From assembly GCA_028284905.1 (NCBI GenBank), contig JANQQU010000002.1, forward strand, positions 62,001-126,000: 64,000 nt of DNA, written 5' to 3'. Both the position numbers and the translations under genes were made by a program. This document shows positions 16,150 to 25,864 of this stretch, piece after piece; position 1 is the stretch's first letter, and each line of letters begins with the position of its first letter. This DNA comes from Calditrichia bacterium. GTDB taxonomy: Bacteria; Calditrichota; Calditrichia; RBG-13-44-9; J075. Under the pieces are notes generated by a model, which was not told where the DNA came from, made no database searches, and worked only from the letters and a program-made list of their open reading frames with translations.

Positions 16150-18108
16150 ATGACGGAAACTAATACACAAATAACAGATCCTTATTTACAGCGGATCAAA
16201 GCAGAAGAGTTCGAACATTTTTTTCGCGGGCTGGAGAGCGATGTCCATCCCTTTCTGAATCATCTAAATGAAGTCAGCTGGATGACGGATGAGGAAGCCC
16301 GGGACCAACACGAATTTTTCGATTACCACGAAAGTGCTTTTACAAGCTTTAAAAAACGCTTTTTGTATCAGGGATATCCAAGTTGGCAGGATATGACCAC
16401 GGAAGAGCGTGAACTTCGACTGCAATTTCGCTGCTATCTGGAACAAAAATTTATTGGCAGATTAAGATCCGAAACTGCAATGGCAGTGCCGCAAAATTGG
16501 CAAACCGAGATTAGTGAACGGGATATCGAACAGATCCCGATTACGCTGGAGATACACGAGTCCGGTTATTGGCGCAGTGGTTTGCTCGGGTCCATTGCCG
16601 CTGTTTTTCTCGCACTGGTTGCCCTTTCATTTTTTCTGTTTTCCGGAGAACAAGTTGAAACCGGCAGCCTGGTGATCGAATCGAATGTTCGCGGTGCCAG
16701 TATTTATCTTGATGAAGCCAAAAAAGGATACGCGGATTATTCCCAACGACTGGAAAATATTCCCTTCGGCACTTATCGTGTATCTCTTCAAAAGCCGGGC
16801 TATGTCTCCATTCCCGCCTCGCAGGAAATTATCATTTCCGACAACACCCCACTGAAAATCCGCATTGATATGCAAAAGATCGCCCCGGAGAATCATGGCT
16901 ATCTTCATATCGATGCAGACCAGCAGGATTCGAAAGTTTTTATCAACAATGAGTTCATGGGCCATTTGGCCGAAAGCCGCATTTTCGACCTGGCCGAAGG
17001 CAGTTATGATATCATCCTCGAACGTAATGGATTCGAAACAATTCCCAGACAGCAGTCGGTGACTATTTCCAGCGGGGATACGATGCGTCTGGCATTCAGC
17101 CAGCGGGCGAAGTCCTTTCGTAGCAGCAGAACTGCCAGCACCTCCCGGGCACCGTCCGGCACTTTGGAGATTACTTCAAACATTAGCGGGGCGAGAATTT
17201 ATTTGAACGGCGAAGATACCGGGAAAGAAGCAGATCATGTTTTTACTGATATCAAGCCGGGTAATTACCAGGTAAAGCTGGTCAAAAAAGGCTTTCGCAG
17301 CGTGCCGGAAGTGCACACACTCTCACTTAGCGGAGATGCCCTTTCCGGGGAATTAAACTTTCGCATGGAAAAGGTCGATGAACTGGTAGCAATACGCACC
17401 GATCCGCCCAATGGTAACATCTACATTAACGGCCAGCTGCGCGGAAAAGGATTTTTCAAAGAGAACCTGCCCCTCGGTGAACACAAAATTTCCTTCGGCG
17501 ACTTAACCGGCTACAAAACACCAAGGGAACGGACCATCAGCGTTAAAGCAAATGGGGCGATTGATATTCAGGCCGACTATTTCCCGGAAATGCGCCTGGT
17601 CGCAGAAATCGCCGAGAATGGCAGCATCAACATAGAAAACTGCGAAGTGATGACCGGTTATACCGTTAGTAATCAAGGGTTTTCATCCAGTAGTGAGGCT
17701 GGTCCGGAAATTGTGTTTCTCGACGATCTTGATAACTACTATTGGAAGTTCGGTTATGCTTTCCCTTATCGTAGCCCGAAAGGCAGCGATGCGCTGAAGC
17801 TTTCTTTCCGTTTACCGCGCGACCTTAATTATAACCAAAAATTCACCGTAAAATTACTCGGGGCCACTTCCGACGAACGGTATCCGCTGGCGATTAATCG
17901 CAAAATCGGCATCAAGTTAAAGCTCAATGGCAATGTGATTAACTATTCCTACGAGCCGAAGTCGATTGATGATCTTGACGGTATGGAAGAAATTTCATTC
18001 GACATCAGCAAATTTATTCGGTCCGGCATTAATTCCTTTGAAATTATGCCAACGGAAAAAAACAACACTTATTATCTCCTGAAGAGAATTACAATTTCCA
18101 ACGAATAA
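16150..18108 (+). CDS. Membrane protein with four PEGA repeats
   Basis: 652 residues. An N-terminal soluble part (1-~138) rich in acidic and aromatic residues precedes one transmembrane helix (~144-164, GLLGSIAAVFLALVALSFFLF). Four PEGA domains follow (~170-240, 250-320, 335-410, 415-480), recognisable by GASIYLDE, SKVFINNEFMG, ARIYLNGEDTG and GNIYINGQLRG, each with a PxGxYxVxLxKxGY-type turn. The last ~150 residues look like a jelly-roll or galactose-binding-like beta domain. Topology suggests the N-terminal part is cytoplasmic and the repeats periplasmic. PEGA domains are wall- or surface-associated modules of unknown ligand. The N-terminal domain matches nothing I know. A strong terminator follows. 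Confidence 0.85.
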   Translation: MTETNTQITDPYLQRIKAEEFEHFFRGLESDVHPFLNHLNEVSWMTDEEARDQHEFFDYHESAFTSFKKRFLYQGYPSWQDMTTEERELRLQFRCYLEQKFIGRLRSETAMAVPQNWQTEISERDIEQIPITLEIHESGYWRSGLLGSIAAVFLALVALSFFLFSGEQVETGSLVIESNVRGASIYLDEAKKGYADYSQRLENIPFGTYRVSLQKPGYVSIPASQEIIISDNTPLKIRIDMQKIAPENHGYLHIDADQQDSKVFINNEFMGHLAESRIFDLAEGSYDIILERNGFETIPRQQSVTISSGDTMRLAFSQRAKSFRSSRTASTSRAPSGTLEITSNISGARIYLNGEDTGKEADHVFTDIKPGNYQVKLVKKGFRSVPEVHTLSLSGDALSGELNFRMEKVDELVAIRTDPPNGNIYINGQLRGKGFFKENLPLGEHKISFGDLTGYKTPRERTISVKANGAIDIQADYFPEMRLVAEIAENGSINIENCEVMTGYTVSNQGFSSSSEAGPEIVFLDDLDNYYWKFGYAFPYRSPKGSDALKLSFRLPRDLNYNQKFTVKLLGATSDERYPLAINRKIGIKLKLNGNVINYSYEPKSIDDLDGMEEISFDISKFIRSGINSFEIMPTEKNNTYYLLKRITISNE

Positions 18109-18131
18109 AATTCGATTCAGACCTTCTTTTC

Positions 18132-18165
18132 AGCCCCGGTTGTTTTCAGCCGGGGCTTTTTATTT
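18132..18165 (+). terminator. Rho-independent terminator after the PEGA gene
   Basis: AGCCCCGG (18132-18139) pairs with CCGGGGCT (18150-18157) around a 10-base loop and is followed by TTTTATTTT. Stem and U-tract are both textbook. Confidence 0.93.
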
Positions 18166-18286
18166 TAACACCATTAACCATTGTAGCAAGCCAGCGCCAT
18201 CAGCCCTAATTAAGCTGATTTCTTCAAACATTGCCCCGACAATAATTCGTTTCTTTTTACGGAAATCCGTATTACATTAATTTCCT

Positions 18287-19648
18287 ATGGACCTTTTTTC
18301 GCAAAATATGCCAGAGGATTCAGCGGCCAATTTAGGGGTGCCGCTGGCAGAACGCTGCCGCCCAGAGCGATTGGAGGATTTCGTCGGGCATCAACAAATT
18401 GTCGGCCCCGGCACTGCGCTATACGAGGCAGTGAAGCAAAACCGGATGAAGTCGATTATTCTTTGGGGCCCGCCCGGCGTCGGCAAAACCACGCTGGCGC
18501 GCATCATTTCCCACGAAGTTAAAGCGTCTTTTACTTCTATCAGCGCGGTAACTTCCGGGGTCGCCGATGTGCGGAAAATAATTGAGCAGGCCCGGCAAAC
18601 CCGTAAGTATTATACCAAGAATACCATTCTGTTTATCGATGAGATTCATCGTTTTAACAAAGCACAGCAGGATGCCTTGTTGCACGTTGTGGAAGACGGC
18701 ACCATTACCCTGATTGGCGCGACCACGGAAAATCCATCCTTTGAAGTCATCTCTCCCCTGCTATCTCGTTGTCAGGTTTACCAGATGCAACCGCTGACCG
18801 ATGAGAACCTGAAAGAAGTCGTTTTGAAGGCGCTAAAAAAGGACAAAGAACTAATTGAGAAACAGGTCAAGATAAATGATTGGGAATCACTCTACATTTT
18901 ATCCAGCGGGGATGCCCGGAGAGCATTAAATACGATTGAAAAAGCAGTCGATTTATTGGCGCAAACGCCCCCTCCCATTACACTGGACAAGGAAATATTC
19001 GAAAAAGCGGCACAACGCAAAGTGCTTTATTATGATAAGTCCGGCGAGTTTCATTATGATATCATCTCGGCCTTCATAAAAAGCCTGCGTGGCAGCGATC
19101 CGGATGCGGCAGTTTATTGGATGGCCCGGATGCTGGAAGCCGGAGAAGATCCCAAATTTATTGCTCGACGCATGCTTATACTCGCCTCGGAAGATGTCGG
19201 CAATGCCGATCCGCAGGCATTAACCATTGCTACCAGCTGTTTTACTGCGGTCACTTATATCGGGATGCCGGAGTGTCAGATCATTCTTAGTCAGGCAGCA
19301 ACCTACCTGGCTTCTGCGCCGAAAAGCAATGCATCCTATATGGCGATCAAGCGGGCGATCCAAACTGTGCGGGAGCAACCGGAGGTGCAAGTCCCCCTCG
19401 CTTTACGAAACGCCCCAACCGGACTAATGCGTAAATTGGACTACGGCAAAGATTATCAGTACGCCCATGATTTTGAAAATCATTTTATTAAAATGAATTA
19501 TTTGCCGGAAAGTTTAAAAGATCGTATGTTCTATGAGCCTACTGAGATGGGGCATGAAAAGAATATTCTGGCGAGGTTAAGAGGGTTATGGGAAGGGATC
19601 AAATCGTATCCAATACGGAAGCAAAACAAAGGAAAGACATCGTCATGA
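18287..19648 (+). CDS. rarA: Replication-associated recombination protein A (AAA+ ATPase)
   Basis: 453 residues, full length. Walker A is GPPGVGKTT (61-69), Walker [18 protein letters not shown], sensor 1 [12 protein letters not shown], and the arginine finger is in [10 protein letters not shown]. The C-terminal RarA tetramerisation part contains [29 protein letters not shown] and [23 protein letters not shown]. RarA (MgsA) acts at stalled replication forks. The ATG at 18287 has no strong ribosome site. Its TGA overlaps the next gene's ATG as ATGA. Confidence 0.97.
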   Translation: MDLFSQNMPEDSAANLGVPLAERCRPERLEDFVGHQQIVGPGTALYEAVKQNRMKSIILWGPPGVGKTTLARIISHEVKASFTSISAVTSGVADVRKIIEQARQTRKYYTKNTILFIDEIHRFNKAQQDALLHVVEDGTITLIGATTENPSFEVISPLLSRCQVYQMQPLTDENLKEVVLKALKKDKELIEKQVKINDWESLYILSSGDARRALNTIEKAVDLLAQTPPPITLDKEIFEKAAQRKVLYYDKSGEFHYDIISAFIKSLRGSDPDAAVYWMARMLEAGEDPKFIARRMLILASEDVGNADPQALTIATSCFTAVTYIGMPECQIILSQAATYLASAPKSNASYMAIKRAIQTVREQPEVQVPLALRNAPTGLMRKLDYGKDYQYAHDFENHFIKMNYLPESLKDRMFYEPTEMGHEKNILARLRGLWEGIKSYPIRKQNKGKTSS

Positions 19649-20157
19649 GCGGGATTACCGGAAAAGTTGCAGCATACATGATCAAGAAGAAAACAGAACG
19701 CATCACCCGCAAATTGCAGAATCCGATGAGCTTTCCTATACGCTCGAATGTGATTCAACGGGTGCTGGTAATTCTGCCCCGCAATTTATCTTTGCTGGAC
19801 CTGGCCAATCGTTTTATTCATGCCCTCCGCGAAGCCTATCCCACCTGGCGAGTAGAATTGTTTGATGTCGATAAACTCGGCTCGGATGATCTCAATCGCA
19901 TGAAATTACCGAAGCAGGAAATTATCGATCGCCTTCGCAAAGCAGACTATCATTTTGTGCTCGATCTGAACGACAAACTGGATGAATTATCCGCTTATAT
20001 CACTCTGATGACCGAAGCTCCCTATCGCCTGCGCCTGCAGTCGGAAGGCTCCCTGAATTGCTACAACATCGTTTATCATCCGGAAAAAAACGGAGAAGAG
20101 AAGGCGCCGTATGAATCGCTGCTGAGCTATCTCAATCTTTTGTTTGTATTAAACTGA
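19645..20157 (+). CDS. Small GT9-like protein, unknown function
   Basis: 170 residues from the ATG at 19645, chosen because it overlaps the rarA stop (ATGA) and has AGGAAAG about 10 bases upstream; a further upstream ATG at 19588 would overlap rarA by 61 bases. After a basic amphipathic N-terminus, residues ~35-140 (QRVLVILPRNLSLLDLANRF, LREAYPTWRVELFDVDKLG, ADYHFVLDLNDKLDELSAY, EAPYRLRL) read like a divergent N-terminal Rossmann domain of glycosyltransferase family 9 heptosyltransferases. The C-terminal, donor-binding half is absent, so transferase activity is doubtful. Translationally coupled to rarA. The GT9 link is my inference from pattern only. Confidence 0.7.
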   Translation: MSGITGKVAAYMIKKKTERITRKLQNPMSFPIRSNVIQRVLVILPRNLSLLDLANRFIHALREAYPTWRVELFDVDKLGSDDLNRMKLPKQEIIDRLRKADYHFVLDLNDKLDELSAYITLMTEAPYRLRLQSEGSLNCYNIVYHPEKNGEEKAPYESLLSYLNLLFVLN

Positions 20158-20245
20158 TATCTTTTATTACGCTTCGTTTTTAATGGCATTTCCTTTGTGC
20201 TGATATCCTTCCTGGGAAACCTATATTACTAATTTTTGTTTGCCC

Positions 20246-20272
20246 GCCCCGGACTTTGTCCTGGGCTGTTTT
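20246..20272 (+). terminator. Probable terminator after the GT9-like gene
   Basis: GCCC-C-GGAC, a TTT loop, then GTCC-T-GGGC form an 8-pair stem with one mismatch (20246-20266), followed by TGTTTT. A second small hairpin, GCCC-TTTC-GGGC, follows at about 20278-20289. Confidence 0.6.
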
Positions 20273-20373
20273 GGGTCGCCCTTTCGGGCTGATATTGTTT
20301 TATGCTTTGCGAAGGTCTGTTTATTTGCTGTTTTCCTGAGAATGTTCGATATTCTTGGAAAAATGGGGATATT

Positions 20374-21267
20374 ATGGTACTTAGCAATGCTCAAACGCTT
20401 TTAGAAAACTGGAAAGAACGTGGTCGTTACTTAACTATTGCTGAGAAGGAAATTTTTCTTCTCACTGCCGGAGATGAAAAAAATCCTCCGCTGCTAATCT
20501 TGCACGGTTTTCCAAGCTTCTCCTATGATTTTCATGCGGTGCTTGCGACATTAAGTGAACATTTTTTTGTGGTTATCCATGATCATCCCGGCTTTGGCCT
20601 TTCCGGGAAACCGCTGGACTATTCTTACTCCCTGATAGAGCAGGCGGAAGTTGCAATTGCGCTTTGGCAAGAGTTGGGGATTCGCCGCGGACATTTACTG
20701 GGGCATGATTACGGCACTTCGGTTGCCTCGGAAATTCTCGCCCGCCGGGAGCAAGGCAGCTGCCCTGTTGAGCTCGAAAGCGTAACGCTTTGCAACGGCA
20801 GTGTGCATATCGAGCTTTCCAAATTGCTGATCACGCAGAAAATTCTGCGGAATCATACCTTCGGTCCGATCTTAGCCAGGCTGGTTTCGAAACGGTTTAC
20901 CGATGCCCGGTTGCGTAACCTTTGGGGAGACAAATCCCGGGCGAAACAGGAAGATCTTGATGTATTATGGGAAGCCGCCAATTATCGGGATGGACGAATG
21001 CGGTTACCGCAAATCTCCCAATATCTTCGGGAAAGAGTGACGTTTTGGCACCGCTGGATAGGTGCGCTGGAACGCCTGGATATTCCGGCGCATATCTTGT
21101 GGGGAAAGAAGGATCCAATCGCGGTACCGATAATCGCACAACAGTTGGAAAAGGAAATCCCGAATAGTCAGCTTACCTGGCTTAACGATCTCGGCCATTA
21201 TCCCATGTTGGAAGATCCCGACGCGTGGGCAAGTGCGGCATTGGCTTTTTTGGAACGGCATAAATGA
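20374..21267 (+). CDS. MEST-like alpha/beta hydrolase
   Basis: 297 residues. The ATG at 20374 is preferred: the frame upstream is poor protein-like sequence and GGGG lies 7-10 bases before this ATG. It has the alpha/beta-hydrolase fold: HGFPSFSYDFH oxyanion segment, nucleophile D112 in GHDYGTS, acid D247 in WGKKDPIA and H275 in LGHYPMLEDP. An aspartate nucleophile indicates epoxide-hydrolase or haloalkane-dehalogenase chemistry rather than a serine esterase. The flanking pattern (GFGLSGKP, YSLIEQA, SVTLCNG, RRWIGALE-like HRWIGALERLDIP) resembles the animal MEST/PEG1 protein most closely. Substrate unknown. Convergent with the M1 fusion gene. Confidence 0.88.
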   Translation: MVLSNAQTLLENWKERGRYLTIAEKEIFLLTAGDEKNPPLLILHGFPSFSYDFHAVLATLSEHFFVVIHDHPGFGLSGKPLDYSYSLIEQAEVAIALWQELGIRRGHLLGHDYGTSVASEILARREQGSCPVELESVTLCNGSVHIELSKLLITQKILRNHTFGPILARLVSKRFTDARLRNLWGDKSRAKQEDLDVLWEAANYRDGRMRLPQISQYLRERVTFWHRWIGALERLDIPAHILWGKKDPIAVPIIAQQLEKEIPNSQLTWLNDLGHYPMLEDPDAWASAALAFLERHK

Positions 21268-21373
21268 GCAGATGGCAAATGGGCAAATGGGCAAATATGC
21301 AGATGAGCAGATGAGCAGATGAGCAGATGAGCAATTTGGCAGTTCTGCTCAATTGCTCATCTGCTCATTTATT
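21268..21373. repeat. GCARATGR tandem repeats in inverted arms between convergent stops
   Basis: The whole gap between two convergent stop codons is this element. It has three GCAAATGG-type units, then four GCAGATGA units (8-bp period), then a right arm TGCTCAATTGCTCATCTGCTCATTT that is the inverted copy. It can fold as one long hairpin and may terminate both genes. Confidence 0.88.
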
Positions 21374-24300
21374 TTACTCTGCTTCTTTTGCAGCTTTGGT
21401 ATTGTCTTTATGGTTTCGGTCGATCAGTTTGGCATAAGGATCGATGCCGCCTTTCAGCGGTAGTTCATCAACAATTACCGTGAAAGTCATCTCTTCCCGA
21501 TCAACCTTGTGTTTCTGCAGATATAATTCCTTATCATCTTCTCCCAATACGCCGATATCGATCCAGTCGCTCATTGTCACCGGGGTTTCTGCCCCAAGGC
21601 TATCGGCGCGTAATTTCTTGCTCTGGATATTCAGCGTTACCTCGTAACGATCATCCGCGGTTTTGCTGTAGCTGATATCGCCGGCGCGATTATCGTAGAG
21701 GGTGATTGTCTCGAACCAATCCTCAATGATGTAATCGAGAGAATCCGGCACCGCTTCCCGGATGTAGCTGAGAAACTCCAGCGAGGTAGTAAACGGCGCA
21801 TCCTGAAAGGCAACCGCATCGATGTATTTTGCCAGGGCCTGATTGAGCTTTTCTTCCCCGATATAATCCTTCAAGGCATACATGATCACGCTGCCTTTGC
21901 GGTAATGGATATACTGCTGGTTCTCATTGTAAATGATTGGCAATTCTTTAATCCGTTCATTACTACGGCCCCGCAGATAGCGATCCATTTCATATTTCAG
22001 AAATTTCTGCATCTGTTCCCGACCATATTCTTTTTCCATCACCATCAGGGCAGAATATTGCGACATGGTTTCGGAAGTGATCGTCGCGCCCTGCACATTG
22101 GCGCCAATCACCTGATGCGCCCACCATTGGTGGGCCACTTCGTGCGCGGTGACGTAGAAGACATAGTCGATATCATCCTCATCTTCCAGATTCGCGATAA
22201 AGCCGATCGATTCTGAATAAGGCACCGTATTCGGGAACGACTGCGCAAACGAGGCATAGCGGGGAAACTCCAGAATACGCATCTGCTTATGCTGATAGGG
22301 ACTGAAATTCTCGGTGAAATAATCGAGGGATTTCTGGACGGATTGAATCATCTTATCCAGGTTATATTGATGTGAAGCATGGTAATAGATCTCAATATCG
22401 ACATCATTCCACTTTGCCCGCTTAACTTCATAATCTGCAGAGAGATAGGAATAAAAATTCAGGATGGGCGAATCCATCTTGTAATGGAAATAACGCCGCC
22501 CGTTCTCTTCCCATTCCCGTTGCAGATACCCGGGAGAAATCGCAATTTGCTCCGGCACTGTACTGACGATGGTTTCAAAATTCACCCAATCGGCATCATT
22601 GAGAATATAGGTGTTGTTCCGCGCCAGGGAATCATCTATCGAGGGCATCCGCTCCTTGGGAGGCAGATCATGCTCGCGGCGATCATTCAGGTCGCTTAAT
22701 TCCAGGCGGCTATTATAACCAAAGTGGGGAAAGCCACTGAAATTATTGAAGAAAGTGCCATTATAAACGATGTTGGTATTCGACCCGCCATTGAGAAACC
22801 CTTCGGTGTTAAAGGATAAATCGAAGGAAACTTCCAACGTATCGCCGGGCTGCATTGGATTCTCCAGGGCGTAAATCCGGTAGTTGAAGCGCTCGTCATT
22901 TTTCGCCAGCGTGCTTTTCCCGATGGTCAGGTCCCGCACATCCATTTTCAAGTTTCCGGGATGGCTGAGCATCACATGTACCGAATCAATCGGCGACTGG
23001 GATTTATTACTGATCAGGTAACGTCCGCGCAGATCGACATCGCGTTCATAGGGAAAGATATCTACTTCCGCATACACATCGACGATGCGTGGTTGGGGAA
23101 TGCCTTCGTACTTTTTGTACTGCTTTTCGTAAGCGACCTGCTGTTCCTGCTGTTCATCATTGGTGGTATATTCGTTGACGACATTGGTATTGTAAAAGAT
23201 AAATCCGCCGGTTCCTAAAAATGCCAGGGCGCAAACACCAATACCGACTTTTTTCGGAAGCGAGAAACGCTTTTCGCCGGTCATCATTCGGGACTTCCAG
23301 CCGGCATCGGTGCCGCGCACCCAAAAAATTAGGGAAATGGCCGCCAGGATACCGGAAAACATTAACCAGTAAGTATTGAACCAGAAAGCAGGGATACTGA
23401 AGTGCCCAAAACCATTCATATCCGAATAAGGACTGCTTGGCACACCACTAAAGATGTAGAGGTTATGGGTATAGCCCATACTCGGCAAAGCCATAAAACA
23501 GACGATATAAAAGAGCACCACCGCCATATGGCCGAGGTATTTATTATCTACCATCACATGGATAAACATGACCAGAAACGCCAGCAGGGTAAAAGAGGCA
23601 AATTGATTGACAAAAAGGTTTTTAAAGTAAACACTGAGTTCTATATCGGTAAACCCATTTAGCAGCTGGTAAATAATGCCCAGACCAATAGCGATCAGTT
23701 GCATGAAGAGGATAACCCCGACCAAGGCAAAGAACTTGGAAACATAAGGCACCCATTCCGGCACCGGCAGGGCATCATAGAATTCACTCACCTTAGTTTG
23801 TCGTCCTCTCCAGATTAGCTCTCCGGCGTAAATGGTGAGAATGATCAGAATGAACAAGCTAAAACTCTGGGTAATCGATTCCGCCATCACCCGGGTGACC
23901 AGGTGGACATTAGTGCCAAACAAACGCTGGGTAAAAGAAACATCCGCCCAGACGTTGAAAATCCCCATTAGCAGCAGCGCCACAAACGGCACGGTTTTTA
24001 CGATTCCCGAGAACTCTTGGCTGGTCAAACTGAGAAATTGTTTGAAGTAAGCACTGCGGGAAAAATTCGGAATAAACTGGGGCAGTCCTTTGGGAACAGC
24101 AGTATCTACAGTTGCTTTTGCTGCTGCTTTTTGTTTCTTGCGGGATTCCTTCTTTGCCGGTGGTTCGGCAAACCGGAAGCGGAAATAGGTGGCTGCCAGA
24201 CTGAGAATAGCAACTCCCATCCAGAGTAAGCGATTCCAGAGTAATGTGCCCTCAAAAGGCGGCACGATGCTATTTTTCTCAATAACCGTCCAGTAACGGC

Positions 24301-24961
24301 TGCTGAGGGCAAAAGTGCGAATGCCGAAGGGATCGAGCATGCCTGCCAATTGCTGATTATCGAGCTCGCGCAGAAATTGACCGGAAACCGCAAAGGCAAC
24401 AAAAAACATCACCACGCCAACAAAAGTATACATGTTGCTGCGGCTGAGCGTGCCTAGCATGAAAAAGAAAGCACCGGTAATGAAGACATTGGGCATCACA
24501 AATACGAACCAGCTTTGCACAAATGGCGAAAGCATAAAATCGCCCAATCGCTCCGCATCCACCCAGGGCATTACGCTGCCGAGCATTAAACCGAGCACCG
24601 CACCGGAGAAACTAAACAGCGTCACAAAATAGGCGCCGGTAAAGCGGCCGAAGAGGTAATTAAACTTGGAGATGCCAGTGGTGAAAAATGTCGGGTAAGC
24701 CTTGGTTTCATAATCCCGGATGACAATATTCGCCATCAACGCGCTGGTGATAAACATCCCGATAACGGAAAGGACGATCAGGGTTTGCAGAATGACAAAG
24801 GGGGAATTGATATTCACATTCCCGATACCACCGCCAATCTGCACAGTATCCGTCGTAATCGAAAGGAAGCTAAGCAGGAAGAAAACCACAAAAAATACAT
24901 AGGCCATGTATTTCTTCTTCAGGCGGAAAATCAGTTCAAACTTAACAAAATTCCAGAACAT
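21374..24961 (-). CDS. ABC-2 permease fused to M1 family aminopeptidase
   Basis: 1195 residues. The N-terminal ~570 residues carry about twelve membrane helices in two sets, the ABC-2/NatB-like permease fold beginning FVKFELIFRLKKKYMAYVFFVVFFLLSF. Beyond the last helix is a periplasmic M1 gluzincin domain with HEVAHQWWAH at 940-949 and a third zinc ligand probably E964 in ITSETMSQYSAL. HExxH to Glu spacing is x19 here, against x18 in the other two M1 proteins of this window. GGAGG lies before the ATG, 3 bases after the ATPase gene stop. Such fusions are known in Bacteroidota and relatives. Inference: the transporter exports or supplies a peptide processed by its own peptidase domain; cargo unknown. 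Confidence 0.95.
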   Translation of the reverse strand: MFWNFVKFELIFRLKKKYMAYVFFVVFFLLSFLSITTDTVQIGGGIGNVNINSPFVILQTLIVLSVIGMFITSALMANIVIRDYETKAYPTFFTTGISKFNYLFGRFTGAYFVTLFSFSGAVLGLMLGSVMPWVDAERLGDFMLSPFVQSWFVFVMPNVFITGAFFFMLGTLSRSNMYTFVGVVMFFVAFAVSGQFLRELDNQQLAGMLDPFGIRTFALSSRYWTVIEKNSIVPPFEGTLLWNRLLWMGVAILSLAATYFRFRFAEPPAKKESRKKQKAAAKATVDTAVPKGLPQFIPNFSRSAYFKQFLSLTSQEFSGIVKTVPFVALLLMGIFNVWADVSFTQRLFGTNVHLVTRVMAESITQSFSLFILIILTIYAGELIWRGRQTKVSEFYDALPVPEWVPYVSKFFALVGVILFMQLIAIGLGIIYQLLNGFTDIELSVYFKNLFVNQFASFTLLAFLVMFIHVMVDNKYLGHMAVVLFYIVCFMALPSMGYTHNLYIFSGVPSSPYSDMNGFGHFSIPAFWFNTYWLMFSGILAAISLIFWVRGTDAGWKSRMMTGEKRFSLPKKVGIGVCALAFLGTGGFIFYNTNVVNEYTTNDEQQEQQVAYEKQYKKYEGIPQPRIVDVYAEVDIFPYERDVDLRGRYLISNKSQSPIDSVHVMLSHPGNLKMDVRDLTIGKSTLAKNDERFNYRIYALENPMQPGDTLEVSFDLSFNTEGFLNGGSNTNIVYNGTFFNNFSGFPHFGYNSRLELSDLNDRREHDLPPKERMPSIDDSLARNNTYILNDADWVNFETIVSTVPEQIAISPGYLQREWEENGRRYFHYKMDSPILNFYSYLSADYEVKRAKWNDVDIEIYYHASHQYNLDKMIQSVQKSLDYFTENFSPYQHKQMRILEFPRYASFAQSFPNTVPYSESIGFIANLEDEDDIDYVFYVTAHEVAHQWWAHQVIGANVQGATITSETMSQYSALMVMEKEYGREQMQKFLKYEMDRYLRGRSNERIKELPIIYNENQQYIHYRKGSVIMYALKDYIGEEKLNQALAKYIDAVAFQDAPFTTSLEFLSYIREAVPDSLDYIIEDWFETITLYDNRAGDISYSKTADDRYEVTLNIQSKKLRADSLGAETPVTMSDWIDIGVLGEDDKELYLQKHKVDREEMTFTVIVDELPLKGGIDPYAKLIDRNHKDNTKAAKEAE

Positions 24962-24964
24962 AGA

Positions 24965-25864
24965 TTATCCCTCCACCAATGCATTTTCTTCCGCAGCGGC
25001 GATTTCCCCCCGGGAGAAATACAAATCTTCCAGGTTAGCTTCGACGCCCTGAAAACTATCGTCCGGCTGGCTATCGGCCAACACCCGAATGGTTGGCTGC
25101 CCGGCAAAAAGGCGGCTGGAGAGGAAATTATAGTTCGCTTTATAAGCATCCATTTCTGTTTTGTCGATTGTTTTCTCCCAGACCTTTCCGCTGATTGTGG
25201 CAAGCAGCTCAGTGGGACTACCTTTAAGCACTACTTCGCCTTTGCTGATAATCGCCATGTTGCTGCAAAGATCGCTGACATCGGCCACGATATGGGTAGA
25301 GAGGATAACGATGACATTTTCCCCGATTTCGCTGAGCAGATTGAGGAAACGATTGCGCTCGGTGGGGTCCAGTCCGGCAGTAGGTTCATCGACAATGATC
25401 AGGCGTGGATTTCCCAGCAATGCCTGGGCAATGCCAAAGCGCTGCTTCATCCCGCCGGAAAACCCGCCAAGGTTCTTTTTCCGGTCTGCCTGCAGATTGG
25501 TTTGTTTTAAGAGGGTATCGACAATTTCTTTCCGTTCCCGGCCATTGGTAATGCCTTTCAGTACTGCGACATGATCGAGCATATCTTCCGCGCTGACTTT
25601 CGGGTAAACCCCAAAATCCTGCGGGAGGTAACCGAGCAGCTTACGCACTTCTTCTTTTTCGGTTAGTACATCAAGGTTATCGAGATGAATACTGCCTTCA
25701 TCCGCTTCCTGCAATGTTGCGATGGTACGCATCAGGGTAGATTTTCCCGCGCCGTTCGGCCCGAGCAGGCCAAACATTCCGGTGGGAATATCCAGTGTTA
25801 CATTTTTTAATGCCTGCACGCCATTGGGATATGTTTTGGAAAGATTTTCGATCTTAAGTCGCAT
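24965..25864 (-). CDS. ABC transporter ATP-binding protein
   Basis: 299 residues. Walker A GPNGAGKST, Q-loop LLGYLPQDFGVYP, signature GGFSGGMKQR, Walker B LIIVDEPTAGLDP and switch His in LSTHIVADV are all intact. The C-terminal ~70 residues are an extension typical of NatA/CcmA-like subunits. GAGGAG lies before the ATG at 25864. It is the upstream gene of the pair and surely energises the permease-peptidase fusion 3 bases downstream. Confidence 0.97.
   Translation of the reverse strand: MRLKIENLSKTYPNGVQALKNVTLDIPTGMFGLLGPNGAGKSTLMRTIATLQEADEGSIHLDNLDVLTEKEEVRKLLGYLPQDFGVYPKVSAEDMLDHVAVLKGITNGRERKEIVDTLLKQTNLQADRKKNLGGFSGGMKQRFGIAQALLGNPRLIIVDEPTAGLDPTERNRFLNLLSEIGENVIVILSTHIVADVSDLCSNMAIISKGEVVLKGSPTELLATISGKVWEKTIDKTEMDAYKANYNFLSSRLFAGQPTIRVLADSQPDDSFQGVEANLEDLYFSRGEIAAAEENALVEG

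Noticed and set aside
24785-25510. 241-codon open frame on the plus strand
   Set aside because: Runs opposite the ABC permease and ATPase genes, both complete; residue composition is not protein-like.
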